A stretch of 64,000 nt of DNA, taken from contig CADAGX010000011.1 of NCBI GenBank assembly GCA_902787575.1, positions 1 through 64,000 on the forward strand. Reading direction: 5' to 3'. This document shows positions 42,041 through 51,923 of the stretch, one piece after another. Each line of letters starts with the position of its first letter. Positions within the stretch are counted from its first letter, which is position 1. The DNA is from an uncultured Bacteroidales bacterium. GTDB lineage: Bacteria; Bacteroidota; Bacteroidia; Bacteroidales; Bacteroidaceae. The notes beneath the pieces are model-generated. The model was not told the origin of the DNA. It saw nothing but the letters and a program-made list of their open reading frames with translations, and did no database searches. The position numbers were made by a program, and so were the translations under genes.

Positions 42041-43374
42041 TGTATTTGTTCGATGGTCTGCGATGGCGTGTAGTGTATCAGTTGCACAGCGTGGTTGGTG
42101 AAACCGTTGCCTGCGACGTCCTGTACGAAGCGGAACGGGTGTTGGATAGGGCTTAGGGACAGCGTGGACTGCTCCTGCTCGAAGCGTTCGCCCAGCTGCG
42201 AAAGGCCGTGCAAGAAGTAGTAACCCATGTCAAATCCCATCGTGCCGTATCGCGGGAAACTTACCTGCATTGGGTGGTGGAAATTCAGGCTGAAGCGCTG
42301 CTCAAAGTTCTCGGTAGCTGCCACCAACGGATTGCGGTAGTAGGAACTGTAGAAGTACGTATCGTAGCGGTAGAAGTCGAGCAGCAGACTTGCCGTGTAT
42401 GTTTGCCATTCGGGGTAGCCCTGCAGCGAAATTCTGTAGTCCGGATGGGCCGGACAGAAGCTGTTGAGGCGCGAAATCAGGACGTTAAGCGTGCGGATGC
42501 TGACGTTGTCGGGGATGATGCAATTCTGCTTAAATTGGTTTAACGCACCTTCGAGTGCAAAGTCGTCGCCTTCGATGTTGAGGTTGCGGGCTGCGATGCC
42601 TCGCTTGCTAAGTTCGGCACGCATGGCTGCCGAGAATTGTCGTCCGCGTTCGTCTGGGTTGTTTGTCTGCAGGAACACGTAGTTTCGCTCCGCGTATTGC
42701 TCCACAATCATGCGGGCGGCGTCCTGCTGCAGGACGTTGCTGGCCGCCGTGGCTGCAAAGACGTGTGGCCGGCCAGTCAGGTCGAATGCATTTGAAAAAG
42801 GCAGCACGAGGCGGATGGCATTCGTCTGGCAGAAATCAGAGAGGACGGGTATCTGCTCAGTGTCGGCAGGGCCGAAAATAATGGTGAGACTGCGCAGAGC
42901 TTCGTTGCTGAGTGCAGTCTGCATGGTTGCAGCAGTTCGACCGCAGTGGAGCGCATACAGTTCCACGTTGATTCCCTCGTGCTTTACACTGTCGACGGCC
43001 ATCAGCAATCCCTGATAGAACTCCACAAATTTGGCGGCACGCTCCGTTCCTTCCTCGAATGGCAGCAGAACGCCCACTTTCAGCGAGGTGTATGCTTTCG
43101 ATACGACGGGTACTTCCATAACTGGCGACACGTCGATAGACTGCGACACCACTTGCCGTGGAATGACCAGAAGCATGCCACGTTTCACTTTGCCCTTCTT
43201 GATTTCGGGATTTGCCTGTTCCAACGCTTCGGGCGTCACGTTGTACTGGTGGGCGATGCCCCACAACGTCTCGCCTTTCATCACTTGATGCAGAGCATTC
43301 AGCGTGCCGAGCGTGTTCTGTGCCACGCAGAAAGTGGCATACAGGCAGCAGAGAAAGAAAATAATACGTTTCAT
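42037..43374 (-). CDS. LysM protein with periplasmic-binding-like (type 1) domain
   Basis: 445 residues from the ATG at 43,374. Signal peptide, then a LysM motif at about 30-75 (HQVMKGETLWGIAHQYNVTPEALEQANPEIKKGKVKRGMLLVIP) that binds peptidoglycan, then a type 1 periplasmic-binding fold (KVGVLLPFEEG, AKFVEFYQGLLMAVDSVK, TIIFGPADTEQIPVLSDFC). Such proteins pair with PorT-like genes. A TATCTTTG element overlaps the region just before this ATG, so the transcript would have almost no leader. Confidence 0.82.
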   Translation of the reverse strand: MKRIIFFLCCLYATFCVAQNTLGTLNALHQVMKGETLWGIAHQYNVTPEALEQANPEIKKGKVKRGMLLVIPRQVVSQSIDVSPVMEVPVVSKAYTSLKVGVLLPFEEGTERAAKFVEFYQGLLMAVDSVKHEGINVELYALHCGRTAATMQTALSNEALRSLTIIFGPADTEQIPVLSDFCQTNAIRLVLPFSNAFDLTGRPHVFAATAASNVLQQDAARMIVEQYAERNYVFLQTNNPDERGRQFSAAMRAELSKRGIAARNLNIEGDDFALEGALNQFKQNCIIPDNVSIRTLNVLISRLNSFCPAHPDYRISLQGYPEWQTYTASLLLDFYRYDTYFYSSYYRNPLVAATENFEQRFSLNFHHPMQVSFPRYGTMGFDMGYYFLHGLSQLGERFEQEQSTLSLSPIQHPFRFVQDVAGNGFTNHAVQLIHYTPSQTIEQIQ

Positions 43375-43379
43375 GGCCA

Positions 43380-43387
43380 CAAAGATA
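43380..43387 (-). promoter_or_regulatory. Promoter -7 element immediately before the LysM gene start
   Basis: TATCTTTG on the minus strand ends 5 bases before the ATG at 43,374, so the mRNA would be leaderless or nearly so. Confidence 0.6.
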
Positions 43388-43452
43388 ACACTTTTCTTTT
43401 ATTTTAAGCTTATTTAAGTCTGAAAATAGTACCTCGATTCGGGGAAATTTGC

Positions 43453-43460
43453 TAATTTTG
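43453..43460 (+). promoter_or_regulatory. Promoter -7 element of the gliding-motility-domain gene and uvrA
   Basis: TAATTTTG, 16 bases before the ATG at 43,477. Confidence 0.6.
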
Positions 43461-43476
43461 CAAAAATATTGCGACT

Positions 43477-44187
43477 ATGAAACGATTCCTATCCTTGTTG
43501 CTCTTTTGTCTGACCTTGCCCGTCGTGGCTCAGGTAGGTCCTCGCGTCGATCCGCAGGCGAAGTTTGTCACCGTGGATGGCGACGAGTTGGAGGACGCCA
43601 GCAGCAGCCAAAGTGCTCCGTTGGTGGCTCACTTTTCGGCCAATCCGTCTAATGTGGGTGCTTATTCGGCACGCTACGAGTGGAAAATCTGGCGCGAAGG
43701 TGACGAAAACAACGTGCTGGTGCATCGTTCCGTGGAGGACATCGACTATACTTTCACGTCCAGCGGCTCCTTCCGCGTGCAGTTGTACGCCACTTTTGTG
43801 CTGGGAAACGATACGATTTCATACCCGGAAGAGGGAGAAGATAACCCGTTTGTGGTGGGGATAAGCGAGAGTAAGTTGGATTTTCCAAATGCTTTTTCGC
43901 CCAACGGCGATGGTTTTAACGACGTATTGCGAGCTAAAGACGGCTATCAGAGCATCGTATCGTTCCAGGCAACCGTGTTTTCGCGCTCGGGACAGAAGAT
44001 TTATTCGTGGGATACGCCCGCCGGCAAGTGGGACGGCCGTTGGAATGGAAAAATCGTGAAGGATGGAATCTATTTCCTCGTCGTCAATGCCCGTGGTGCA
44101 GACGGTAGGAAATATAATATTCGCAAGACGATAACGGTTATCACAGGCAACAACCGCGACAAGAACATCACGACGGCAGATGACTGA
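43477..44187 (+). CDS. Secreted protein with gliding-motility-associated C-terminal domain
   Basis: 236 residues. Signal peptide (cleavage after VVA), a PKD/Ig-like middle (LVAHFSANPSNVGAYSARYEWKIW, then FTSSGSFRVQLYATFVLGNDTISY), and a C-terminal domain of the gliding-motility/type B kind: FPNAFSPNGDGFNDVLRA then VFSRSGQKIYSWDTPAGKWDGRWNGKIVKDGIYF. That domain is a known type IX secretion signal in Bacteroidetes, so the protein is predicted to be exported to the surface. Stop overlaps the uvrA start by 8 bases. Confidence 0.85.
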   Translation: MKRFLSLLLFCLTLPVVAQVGPRVDPQAKFVTVDGDELEDASSSQSAPLVAHFSANPSNVGAYSARYEWKIWREGDENNVLVHRSVEDIDYTFTSSGSFRVQLYATFVLGNDTISYPEEGEDNPFVVGISESKLDFPNAFSPNGDGFNDVLRAKDGYQSIVSFQATVFSRSGQKIYSWDTPAGKWDGRWNGKIVKDGIYFLVVNARGADGRKYNIRKTITVITGNNRDKNITTADD

Positions 44188-46996
44188 CCACTGCATTTCG
44201 GTAATTGGCGCTCGCGTTCATAATCTGAAGGGTGTGGATGTGGAAATTCCGCACCAGAGCCTTACTGTGATAACCGGCCTCAGTGGCAGCGGCAAGTCGT
44301 CTCTCGCTTTCGACACGATATTTGCCGAGGGTCAGCGTCGATACATGGAGACGTTCAACGCGTACGCCAGAAATTTTCTCGGCAATATGGAGCGGCCAGA
44401 CGTGGACTTAATAACTGGCCTCTGTCCCGTCATCAGCATCGACCAGAAGACTACGAACCGCAACCCGCGAAGCACGGTGGGCACGACCACCGAAATTTAC
44501 GATTTCCTGCGTCTTCTCTATGCTCGCGCGGCCGACGCCTTCTCATACGTCACCGACGAACCGATGGTGCGATACACCGAAGAGAAAATCCTCGAGTTGC
44601 TGCTTCATGATTATTCGGGTCGGAAAATCTGTATCTTGGCGCCGCTTGTAAAGAATCGCAAGGGACACTACCGCGAACTGTTCGAGACAATCCGCCGCAA
44701 AGGCTATCTTTACGTGCGGGTGGACGGCGTAATACAGGAAATCTTGCCCGGGATGAAACTCGACCGCTATCGTAATCACGATATCGAAGTTGTCGTTGAC
44801 CGTCTGAAAGTTCAGGAGAAAGACGACAAACGTCTGCAGCAGACTGTGGCGTCTGCCATGAAGCAGGGCGACGGCCTGATTATGGTTTACGACATGGACA
44901 CGGAGGCAGTGCGACACTACAGCCGTCGTCTGATGTGCCCCACAAGTGGAATTTCGTACAAGGATCCGGCGCCGCATGACTTCTCATTCAACAGCCCACA
45001 GGGCGCATGTCCGCATTGTAAGGGGCTGGGATACGTGAGTCTCATCGATGTGGAGAAGGTGATGCCCGACCGCTCGCTCAGCGTGCGTCAGGGTGGAATT
45101 GTGCCGTTGGGTAAGGCACGTCAGACCATGATCTTCTGGCAGATTGGCGCGCTGCTCGAGCGCTACGGCCTCGATCTCGACACGCCGTTGGCCGAGGTGG
45201 GCGACGATGTGGTGGGCGAGATTATCAACGGCACCACCGAGCGGCTGCGTATTCCAGCCGCCGTGGCTCATACGACGAACGATTATTATACCTCTTACGA
45301 GGGGCTTGCAAAATACATCCAGCAGATGTCCGACGCCGAGATGGGCGCCAGCGCACAGCGTTGGGCCGAGCAGTTCAGTCGCACGGCTGTCTGCCCCACG
45401 TGTCACGGCTTCCGCCTAAACCGCGAGGCGCTACATTTCCGTATCGACGGCAAGAATATCATGGAATTGGCGCAGATGGATTTGGGCGACCTGCAGCAGT
45501 GGCTCAACGGCCTCGAGGAGCGTCTTTCCGACCGCCAGCGCCGCATCGCGCCCGAGATACTTAAGGAAATCCGCACGCGCCTTCAGTTCCTCTTGGACGT
45601 GGGCTTGGATTATCTGTCGTTAGCGCGCAGTTCGGTCAGCCTGTCGGGAGGCGAGAGTCAGCGCATCAGATTGGCCACGCAGATAGGCAGTCAGCTGGTA
45701 AACGTGCTGTACATTCTCGACGAACCAAGCATCGGACTGCATCAGCGGGACAACCTACGGCTGATACAATCGCTCAAAGCACTGCGCGACGCAGGCAACA
45801 CCATCGTTGTGGTGGAACACGACCAGGAAATGATGGAGAACGCCGATTATATCGTGGATATTGGGCCGCTGGCCGGCCGTAAGGGCGGAGAAGTGGTGTT
45901 TCAGGGTACGTATTCCGACATGCTGAAGCACGACACGCTCACGAGCCGCTATCTCAACGGCACCCAGCGCATCGAGGTGCCAAGCGTGCGACGCACGGGG
46001 AATGGGCTGTCGCTGTTCCTGCGGGGTGCCACAGGCAACAATCTGAAGAACGTGGACGTGGAATTCCCGCTCGGGCGCTTCATTTGCGTGACCGGTGTGA
46101 GCGGCAGCGGCAAGAGTTCGCTGGTAAATGACACGCTGCAGCCTATCCTGAGCCAGAACTTTTACCACTCACTGCGCGACCCGCTGCCGTTTTCATCCGT
46201 CGAAGGACTGGAACATATTAATAAGGTGGTGGATGTGGACCAAAGTCCTCTGGGCCGCACGCCTCGTTCCAATCCTGCCACGTACACGGGCGTCTTCAAT
46301 GACATACGAAATCTATTCGTCGAGCTGCCTGAGGCTAAGATACGAGGCTACAAAGCCGGGCGTTTCTCGTTCAACGTCAAGGGCGGTCGCTGCGAAACCT
46401 GTGGCGGCAACGGTTACAAAACCATTGAGATGAATTTCTTGCCCGACGTTATGGTGCCGTGCGAGGATTGCCGCGGCAAGCGCTATAATCGCGAGACGAT
46501 GGAAGTGCGTTTCCGTGGTAAAAGCATCGCGGATGTGCTCGACATGACCATCAATCAGGCCGTGGAATTCTTCGAAAACCAGCCCGCCATTCTCTCTAAG
46601 ATACGTGTCCTGCAGGATGTGGGCCTTGGTTACATCAAACTCGGCCAGCCCAGCTCCACGCTCTCGGGCGGAGAAAGTCAGCGCGTGAAGCTTGCCACCG
46701 AACTTAGCAAGAAAGATACCGGCCGAACGGTGTATATCCTCGACGAGCCCACGACTGGTTTGCATTTCGACGACATCCGGGTTTTGCTCTCCGTGCTGAA
46801 CCGACTCGTGGACAAAGGCAACACAGTGATCGTGATTGAGCACAATTTGGACATTATCAAGTGTGCCGACTGGATTATCGAGATGGGTCCCGAGGGTGGC
46901 CAAGGCGGCGGACAACTTCTCTTTTGCGGCACGCCCGAAGACATGGTGAAAAGTGGAGTGGGTCACACGGCGCGCTATCTGGCCCGCATGCTGTAG
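44180..46996 (+). CDS. uvrA: Excinuclease ABC subunit A (UvrA)
   Basis: 938 residues. Damage-recognition ATPase of nucleotide excision repair. Walker A GLSGSGKS at 33-40, signature [16 protein letters not shown] with [11 protein letters not shown] in the first half, and [26 protein letters not shown] and [11 protein letters not shown] in the second. Zinc modules: [10 protein letters not shown] and [10 protein letters not shown]...[10 protein letters not shown] are full, but the first knuckle reads C253-P-T-S (a Ser where a second Cys is usual) before [10 protein letters not shown]. The gene starts within the previous gene. Some Bacteroidetes carry two uvrA genes; this may be the divergent one. 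Confidence 0.95.
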   Translation: MTDHCISVIGARVHNLKGVDVEIPHQSLTVITGLSGSGKSSLAFDTIFAEGQRRYMETFNAYARNFLGNMERPDVDLITGLCPVISIDQKTTNRNPRSTVGTTTEIYDFLRLLYARAADAFSYVTDEPMVRYTEEKILELLLHDYSGRKICILAPLVKNRKGHYRELFETIRRKGYLYVRVDGVIQEILPGMKLDRYRNHDIEVVVDRLKVQEKDDKRLQQTVASAMKQGDGLIMVYDMDTEAVRHYSRRLMCPTSGISYKDPAPHDFSFNSPQGACPHCKGLGYVSLIDVEKVMPDRSLSVRQGGIVPLGKARQTMIFWQIGALLERYGLDLDTPLAEVGDDVVGEIINGTTERLRIPAAVAHTTNDYYTSYEGLAKYIQQMSDAEMGASAQRWAEQFSRTAVCPTCHGFRLNREALHFRIDGKNIMELAQMDLGDLQQWLNGLEERLSDRQRRIAPEILKEIRTRLQFLLDVGLDYLSLARSSVSLSGGESQRIRLATQIGSQLVNVLYILDEPSIGLHQRDNLRLIQSLKALRDAGNTIVVVEHDQEMMENADYIVDIGPLAGRKGGEVVFQGTYSDMLKHDTLTSRYLNGTQRIEVPSVRRTGNGLSLFLRGATGNNLKNVDVEFPLGRFICVTGVSGSGKSSLVNDTLQPILSQNFYHSLRDPLPFSSVEGLEHINKVVDVDQSPLGRTPRSNPATYTGVFNDIRNLFVELPEAKIRGYKAGRFSFNVKGGRCETCGGNGYKTIEMNFLPDVMVPCEDCRGKRYNRETMEVRFRGKSIADVLDMTINQAVEFFENQPAILSKIRVLQDVGLGYIKLGQPSSTLSGGESQRVKLATELSKKDTGRTVYILDEPTTGLHFDDIRVLLSVLNRLVDKGNTVIVIEHNLDIIKCADWIIEMGPEGGQGGGQLLFCGTPEDMVKSGVGHTARYLARML

Positions 46997-47166
46997 CCGT
47001 GCAGCGACGCGTAGTTTTTGTTTTTACGACGTGTCTTATTGAAGTAAACTACGTGTGGTAATTTGTTTTTCATGGGCAGCGTTTGCTCTTTCTGTATTAG
47101 AAATATATCTATTTGTAACCCAGTTGTTTTAGATATAGAACTTAAATCTTTACTTTTATTACTGCG

Positions 47167-49134
47167 CTACCAGTTTTCGAACAGTTCGAAGCCGAATTTC
47201 AGGCCCACATCTTCGTAACCGCGGTGCGAGAAACTGGCGAAGATGCCTGCCGAAAAAAGTCGGGTGCGCATGCCGTATCCGCATTCCACATAGGGCCTCA
47301 GTCGCTCCACGGCGAGCACGCTCAACTGCAGGCGTTCGCGCTCTACAAAGCGGCCGACCCACGGCACAAACGACAGCATGAGCAGCGGAGATTCGTAGGT
47401 GGCATTGAGCCGTGCGTAGTAGGGCGAGGCGTTATACCAGTGCGCATTCAGCAGTTCGAACTCGCCCGTCTGTTCGTCTCGCCAGCCGCCGGAGAGATTA
47501 TTGCGGCGGAAATTGGCATAGTCGAGGAAGTAAGTGGAACCTCGCTTGGCGGCATAGAATCCGGCGCCCGCCCAAAGATTTAGCATTCGCGTGCAAGGGA
47601 GCGCAAAGGTGTGCAGCGCGTTGAGTTCCGCGCGTTCGTATCCGCTGACGGCATGCATGATGTGTCGCATTCCGTGCTCCACGTCGGCCTGAAACTGCGG
47701 TCCGTTTTCGCCCCACGGCCTTGCAATAATTTCGGCAACGGGTGCAAAAGTGCGATAGACGGTGGGTTGATTTGCATCGCGGAAGGCCTGACGGCGAAGT
47801 GCAATGCGTCGGTGGAAGACACCGCCCACTTTGAACGAGAGATTCGGTGTAAGGTTGCAACCGCTTTCTATGCGCAACGAGAGGTTTCGGAAGTAGGTGA
47901 GTTGCATTTCGTCGAATCGTACGGAGTCCGTCTTGGGCAGTTGCTTCAGTTTGTCGGCCACGCCCGAGTCGGTGATGCGGTTGCCTGCTCCGAAAATGGC
48001 CTGCACAAAGGCGTTGCGACGTCGATTGAACGTAAAACGTAAGGGCGTATTGAGGTATATCTCGTCCAGCTTGAACGAATATCCACCCGAGAGTCCGAGG
48101 AACAGGTTGCATCGGCGCGAAATCTGTGCGGAGAAATCTGCATTGAGGCGGTACGTGACGCCACGGGACTTGCTGTAGCCGAAATACAGCGGGTTGAAGA
48201 GCGGACCCACAGAGAAGCGAGCGCGTTCGTCGCTGCCAAAGTCCGAACTAATGCGACGCAGCATGTTTTCGTGTATCGCTTCCCATACGTTTTCTGCCGT
48301 GCGGTTGATTCGCCGTCGGCTGTGGTGGCTGTCGGCCGACGAGGTGCCCTGCAGTATCTGAGAGGCCACGCGCAGCGAGTCGATGGCCGTGGCCGACGTG
48401 GTGTCCTCTGTCGTGGTCAGTGTGGCCAGTACTTTGTTGCCGAGGAAGGAGAACTTGGCATCCACCTGCGTGTCGCTCGGGTGGAGTGGCGAGTGGGCTG
48501 CCGTGTCCATCGTGGCGCGTAGCGAGAACTGCACGTGGTCGTACTCGCCGTTGAAGCGACACCAGAGCACCTGACCGCTGGAATCCACCACGGCGGCCTC
48601 GCCTTCCACGGTTTGCGTGTTCTTTATGCGCGGACGGAACCGCACGCGGCTGCAGTTTGCAGAGTCGGTTTCGATGCTGTAGCGGTAGAAACGTCGGTTT
48701 GCCGAGTGCAGCGGCGAGAGCAAGTGGTCGCCCACAATCGTGGTGGCAAACGGGTGGGGAGTCAGATAGGCCTGCACGGGTACGAGAGGCAAGCGTCGGC
48801 GTGGCAGGTTGGTCAGGTGGAGCAAATCGAACGAACTGATGGGACCACGCTCGGTGGCTGTTACGGACGAGAATAGCTCGCCATGAAACTGGCGTCGCTC
48901 GCTTCTGACAAATGGATGCATGTGTGGAACGGTGGCCAAAAATACGTTGCGGCGCGGCAACGAGAAGTCGTACTGCATGTGGCGCTGGGCGCGGAGCGTG
49001 TCGGGGAACGTGGTGGTGCGACGGACGCTGTCGGTCCATGCGAAGAGTCGCGCCAGAATCTTGTTGTCCTTGGCGTGCAACGGCAGCAGGGGCAGCAGAG
49101 CGATCAGCAGCAGAAGGCATTTTCTCCGATTCAT
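47167..49134 (-). CDS. DUF5686-like outer-membrane beta-barrel protein
   Basis: 655 residues from the ATG at 49,134. Signal peptide (MNRRKCLLLLIALLPLLPLHA). Many amphipathic strands with aromatic girdles and a C-terminal barrel ending in Trp (GYEDVGLKFGFELFENW), like surface barrels of Bacteroidetes. Weakly resembles the DUF5686/carboxypeptidase-regulatory group. Function unknown. Transcribed away from the BspA-like gene; TATTTTTG at 49,183-49,190 (minus) is its likely -7. Confidence 0.7.
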   Translation of the reverse strand: MNRRKCLLLLIALLPLLPLHAKDNKILARLFAWTDSVRRTTTFPDTLRAQRHMQYDFSLPRRNVFLATVPHMHPFVRSERRQFHGELFSSVTATERGPISSFDLLHLTNLPRRRLPLVPVQAYLTPHPFATTIVGDHLLSPLHSANRRFYRYSIETDSANCSRVRFRPRIKNTQTVEGEAAVVDSSGQVLWCRFNGEYDHVQFSLRATMDTAAHSPLHPSDTQVDAKFSFLGNKVLATLTTTEDTTSATAIDSLRVASQILQGTSSADSHHSRRRINRTAENVWEAIHENMLRRISSDFGSDERARFSVGPLFNPLYFGYSKSRGVTYRLNADFSAQISRRCNLFLGLSGGYSFKLDEIYLNTPLRFTFNRRRNAFVQAIFGAGNRITDSGVADKLKQLPKTDSVRFDEMQLTYFRNLSLRIESGCNLTPNLSFKVGGVFHRRIALRRQAFRDANQPTVYRTFAPVAEIIARPWGENGPQFQADVEHGMRHIMHAVSGYERAELNALHTFALPCTRMLNLWAGAGFYAAKRGSTYFLDYANFRRNNLSGGWRDEQTGEFELLNAHWYNASPYYARLNATYESPLLMLSFVPWVGRFVERERLQLSVLAVERLRPYVECGYGMRTRLFSAGIFASFSHRGYEDVGLKFGFELFENW

Positions 49135-49182
49135 GGGCGCATTTTTGTTTTTCCGAACCGTCGCAATGGGTTTTACCACGTG

Positions 49183-49190
49183 CAAAAATA
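49183..49190 (-). promoter_or_regulatory. Promoter -7 element of the barrel gene
   Basis: TATTTTTG on the minus strand, 49 bases before the ATG at 49,134. Confidence 0.5.
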
Positions 49191-49242
49191 TAAAAAATGC
49201 CTAAAAGTTTTTTCTTTCTTACGTGCTTTCTGAAAAAAAACG

Positions 49243-49250
49243 TATCTTTG
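49243..49250 (+). promoter_or_regulatory. Promoter -7 element of the BspA-like gene
   Basis: TATCTTTG; leaves a leader of about 85 bases before the ATG at 49,341. Confidence 0.65.
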
Positions 49251-49340
49251 CAGTTGAAAAAGCCACTATGGAGTCGCTGCGACTTCCTCTGAGGCAAAAC
49301 ATTTTATACGAGATAACTAACAACTTAATACACTGTAAAG

Positions 49341-50900
49341 ATGAAAAGACGTTTACTACAGATTTTATTGCTGTGTGTTTCGGTGGCAACGATGGCTGCC
49401 GAGACGAAATTCACGAAGAACGGATTTGTCTATGCCGTGACGAGTTCCAGCACCGTGGCTGTGGTTGGCACGGACGGCGCCTTGCGTGTGAATAAGGTGA
49501 TACCTGCCACGGTGACGGATGGCTCCACCACGTACACCGTTACCGTTATCCGTTCGCACGCCCTGCAGGAGAATACTTTGCTGATGAAGCTGACACTGCC
49601 GGCACAACTTGATTCCATCGGTGAGGACGCCCTGCTGGGTTGTACGCGCCTTGCTACGATAGACGGTTTGGAGAGCGTGAATGTGGTGGGAAGTTACGCT
49701 TTCGCCCGCACGGGTCTCAAGAGCTTTGATTTTTCTGGCATGCAGCCCAAGTCGTTCGGACACGGTGTTTTTGCGTTTTGCACTGCGCTGGAGGACGTAA
49801 AGTTGCCTCTTACGCTGAAAGAACTGCCTGAGTGTACGTTTAGCAACTGCAAGTCGCTGACGACGACAAACGTGGCAGAACTGCCGCTGACCACCATTGG
49901 CCGCAGGGCATTCAACGGATGTGCTGCTATGACGTCTATTACGCTGCCCGCCAGCGTGACGAGCCTCGACACCGAAGCGATGGCCGGTATGGAATCGCTG
50001 ACCGAACTTACACTTCCAGAGAATCTTACCGAGATTGGCGACATGACGTTTGCCGGCTGCTCGGGCCTGAAATCGCTGGTTGTGCCGCAGAAAGTTAAGA
50101 CCATTGGCATGTCGCCTTTCTTCCGCTGCACGTCGTTACAGTCGGTGACACTGCCGCCAATGGTCACAAACTTGGAGAATATGTATGTTTTCGACGAGTG
50201 TCCCGCACTGCAGGAAATCGCACTTTCTGGATCCAGTGCCTTTTATTCTGTCGAAAACGGCGTGCTGTATAATCTTTTAAAGTCGAAACTGATAGCCTTT
50301 CCGGCTGCACTGAGTCAGACGGTGTCGCCCACGATTCCCAATTCCGCCACACCGCTTGCTCCTGGCGCACTGAGCTGCTGTCGGATGCCGCTCGAGACCA
50401 CACTTCCGGCACGCATCACAGAAGTTCCGCGCGAGGCATTTGCCGGCGTGACGGGCATGAAAGTGCTCAATGGCAAGCTCAGCACCTCGCTGAAGACCAT
50501 CGGCGCACGTGCTTTCACCGATTGCCGCGAACTGGGTTACATGGTGCTTCCGCTGGCGCTAAATACAGTTGGTCAGTCGGCATTCGTGGGAGCCGAAGCA
50601 CTGGAGGATATTTATCTGATGTGTACGTCCGTTCCCGCGATGAACGAGACCGGTTTTGCCGATGCGACGTTTGAAAATGCAACGCTCCACGTGCGGGCCG
50701 GTAAGACCTCAGACTTCCAGAACGCTGATGGCTGGTCGCGCTTTGTAACGATTCTCGACGACTCGACGACGAAATTAGACGCCGTTGAGGCTGAAAATAC
50801 CGCCGAGGCACCCATCTACAACCTGCAGGGGCAGCGCGTTCAGAGCCCGCAGAAGGGCATCTACGTGCAGCGAGGCAAGAAAGTGCTCGTGACAAAGTAA
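49341..50900 (+). CDS. BspA-type leucine-rich repeat surface protein
   Basis: 519 residues with a signal peptide (cleavage after MAA). Repeats of about 23 residues (SIGEDALLGCTRLATIDGLES, IGRRAFNGCAAMTSITLPASV, IGDMTFAGCSGLKSLVVPQKV) fill most of the sequence, the BspA/LRR_5 type. The end IYNLQGQRVQSPQKGIYVQRGKKVLVTK is the Prevotella form of a C-terminal sorting tail, so secretion by the type IX pathway is probable. BspA proteins bind host or bacterial surfaces; here the ligand is unknown. Confidence 0.9.
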   Translation: MKRRLLQILLLCVSVATMAAETKFTKNGFVYAVTSSSTVAVVGTDGALRVNKVIPATVTDGSTTYTVTVIRSHALQENTLLMKLTLPAQLDSIGEDALLGCTRLATIDGLESVNVVGSYAFARTGLKSFDFSGMQPKSFGHGVFAFCTALEDVKLPLTLKELPECTFSNCKSLTTTNVAELPLTTIGRRAFNGCAAMTSITLPASVTSLDTEAMAGMESLTELTLPENLTEIGDMTFAGCSGLKSLVVPQKVKTIGMSPFFRCTSLQSVTLPPMVTNLENMYVFDECPALQEIALSGSSAFYSVENGVLYNLLKSKLIAFPAALSQTVSPTIPNSATPLAPGALSCCRMPLETTLPARITEVPREAFAGVTGMKVLNGKLSTSLKTIGARAFTDCRELGYMVLPLALNTVGQSAFVGAEALEDIYLMCTSVPAMNETGFADATFENATLHVRAGKTSDFQNADGWSRFVTILDDSTTKLDAVEAENTAEAPIYNLQGQRVQSPQKGIYVQRGKKVLVTK

Positions 50901-50953
50901 ATCCTACGGAGAAACAGAAAACATTCGTCATATAATATAAATAAGGTATAAAG

Positions 50954-51832
50954 ATGAAGACAATATATATATCGCAGACTTTGAAAGCACTGGCGCTGAG
51001 CCTGCTTTCGCTGACATTCTTTGCCGACACGGCCGCTGCCGGCAGTCGCATTCGCGTCTTGCAGTTTAATATCCGTCTTACGAATTCGGGCGACGGCAAC
51101 AACAACTGGTACTATCGCTGCCGCGACGTGGTGGATTTCTGTCACGACACGGAAGCCGACGTGATAGGCATGCAGGAGGTAACTCCCGGCCAGCGTACTT
51201 ACGTTATGAACTCGCTGGCCGAATATACTTGCCTCGGTCTGGGACGCGACGGCGGTCAGAGCGGCGAACACAACCCCATATTCTTCCGCAAGGATAAGTA
51301 TGTAGCCGAGAATTCGGGCACATTCTGGCTGTCCGACACGCCCGATGTGCCGGCCAGCAACACGTGGGGAGCTGCCTGCCGACGCATCTGCACCTGGGCT
51401 TTGTTGCGCGACAAGGTGACTGGCGAGCGGTTCCTCTACGCCAATACACACTTCGACCATCAGAGTTCGAACGCTCAGAAGAAGAGTTCTCCGCTGGTGA
51501 AAAGTCGCTTGCAGCAGTACGCTAAGGGATATCCGATACTTCTTACCGGCGACTTCAACGTGACGCCCGGCAGCGTTCCGTACAACCTTTTGATAGAGGC
51601 AAACGGCACATTCCCGATGGAAGAGGCGTGGCGCGATGCTCGCGTGAAGGAGGGCCTCGAAGGCACGTTCCACAGCTGGGGCACCATTGCCGTGAACAAG
51701 CGAGACCGCATCGACTTTATTTTCGTCACCAAGGACGTAAAGACGCTGCGTTGCGTGACGGACGACGACACGAAGCGTCCGCGCATGCTTTCGGACCACG
51801 ACCCTGTGTATGCCGACTTCCTGCTGCCCTAA
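50954..51832 (+). CDS. Secreted endonuclease/exonuclease/phosphatase family protein
   Basis: 292 residues with a signal peptide (to about residue 29, AAA-GS). EEP fold motifs: VLQFNIR (Asn), GMQEVTPGQ (metal Glu), NTHFDHQS, TGDFNVTP, RIDFIFV and SDHDPV. Substrate may be nucleic acid, phospholipid or inositol phosphate; secreted members in Bacteroidetes are unresolved. It lies 53 bases after the BspA-like gene and could share its transcript. Confidence 0.85.
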   Translation: MKTIYISQTLKALALSLLSLTFFADTAAAGSRIRVLQFNIRLTNSGDGNNNWYYRCRDVVDFCHDTEADVIGMQEVTPGQRTYVMNSLAEYTCLGLGRDGGQSGEHNPIFFRKDKYVAENSGTFWLSDTPDVPASNTWGAACRRICTWALLRDKVTGERFLYANTHFDHQSSNAQKKSSPLVKSRLQQYAKGYPILLTGDFNVTPGSVPYNLLIEANGTFPMEEAWRDARVKEGLEGTFHSWGTIAVNKRDRIDFIFVTKDVKTLRCVTDDDTKRPRMLSDHDPVYADFLLP

Positions 51833-51855
51833 GTTTGACAGTAAGATATAACAAA

Positions 51856-51891
51856 AGCCCGCGTGCCATCTCGGCAGGCGGGCTTCTTTTT
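51856..51891. terminator. Terminator between the EEP gene and the OmpP1 gene
   Basis: AGCCCGC-G-TGCC pairs with GGCA-G-GCGGGCT around ATCTC, followed by TCTTTTT; usable by both convergent genes. Confidence 0.85.
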
Positions 51892-51923
51892 CCGCTTTGG
51901 GGCGGATACAATGAGAAATTACA

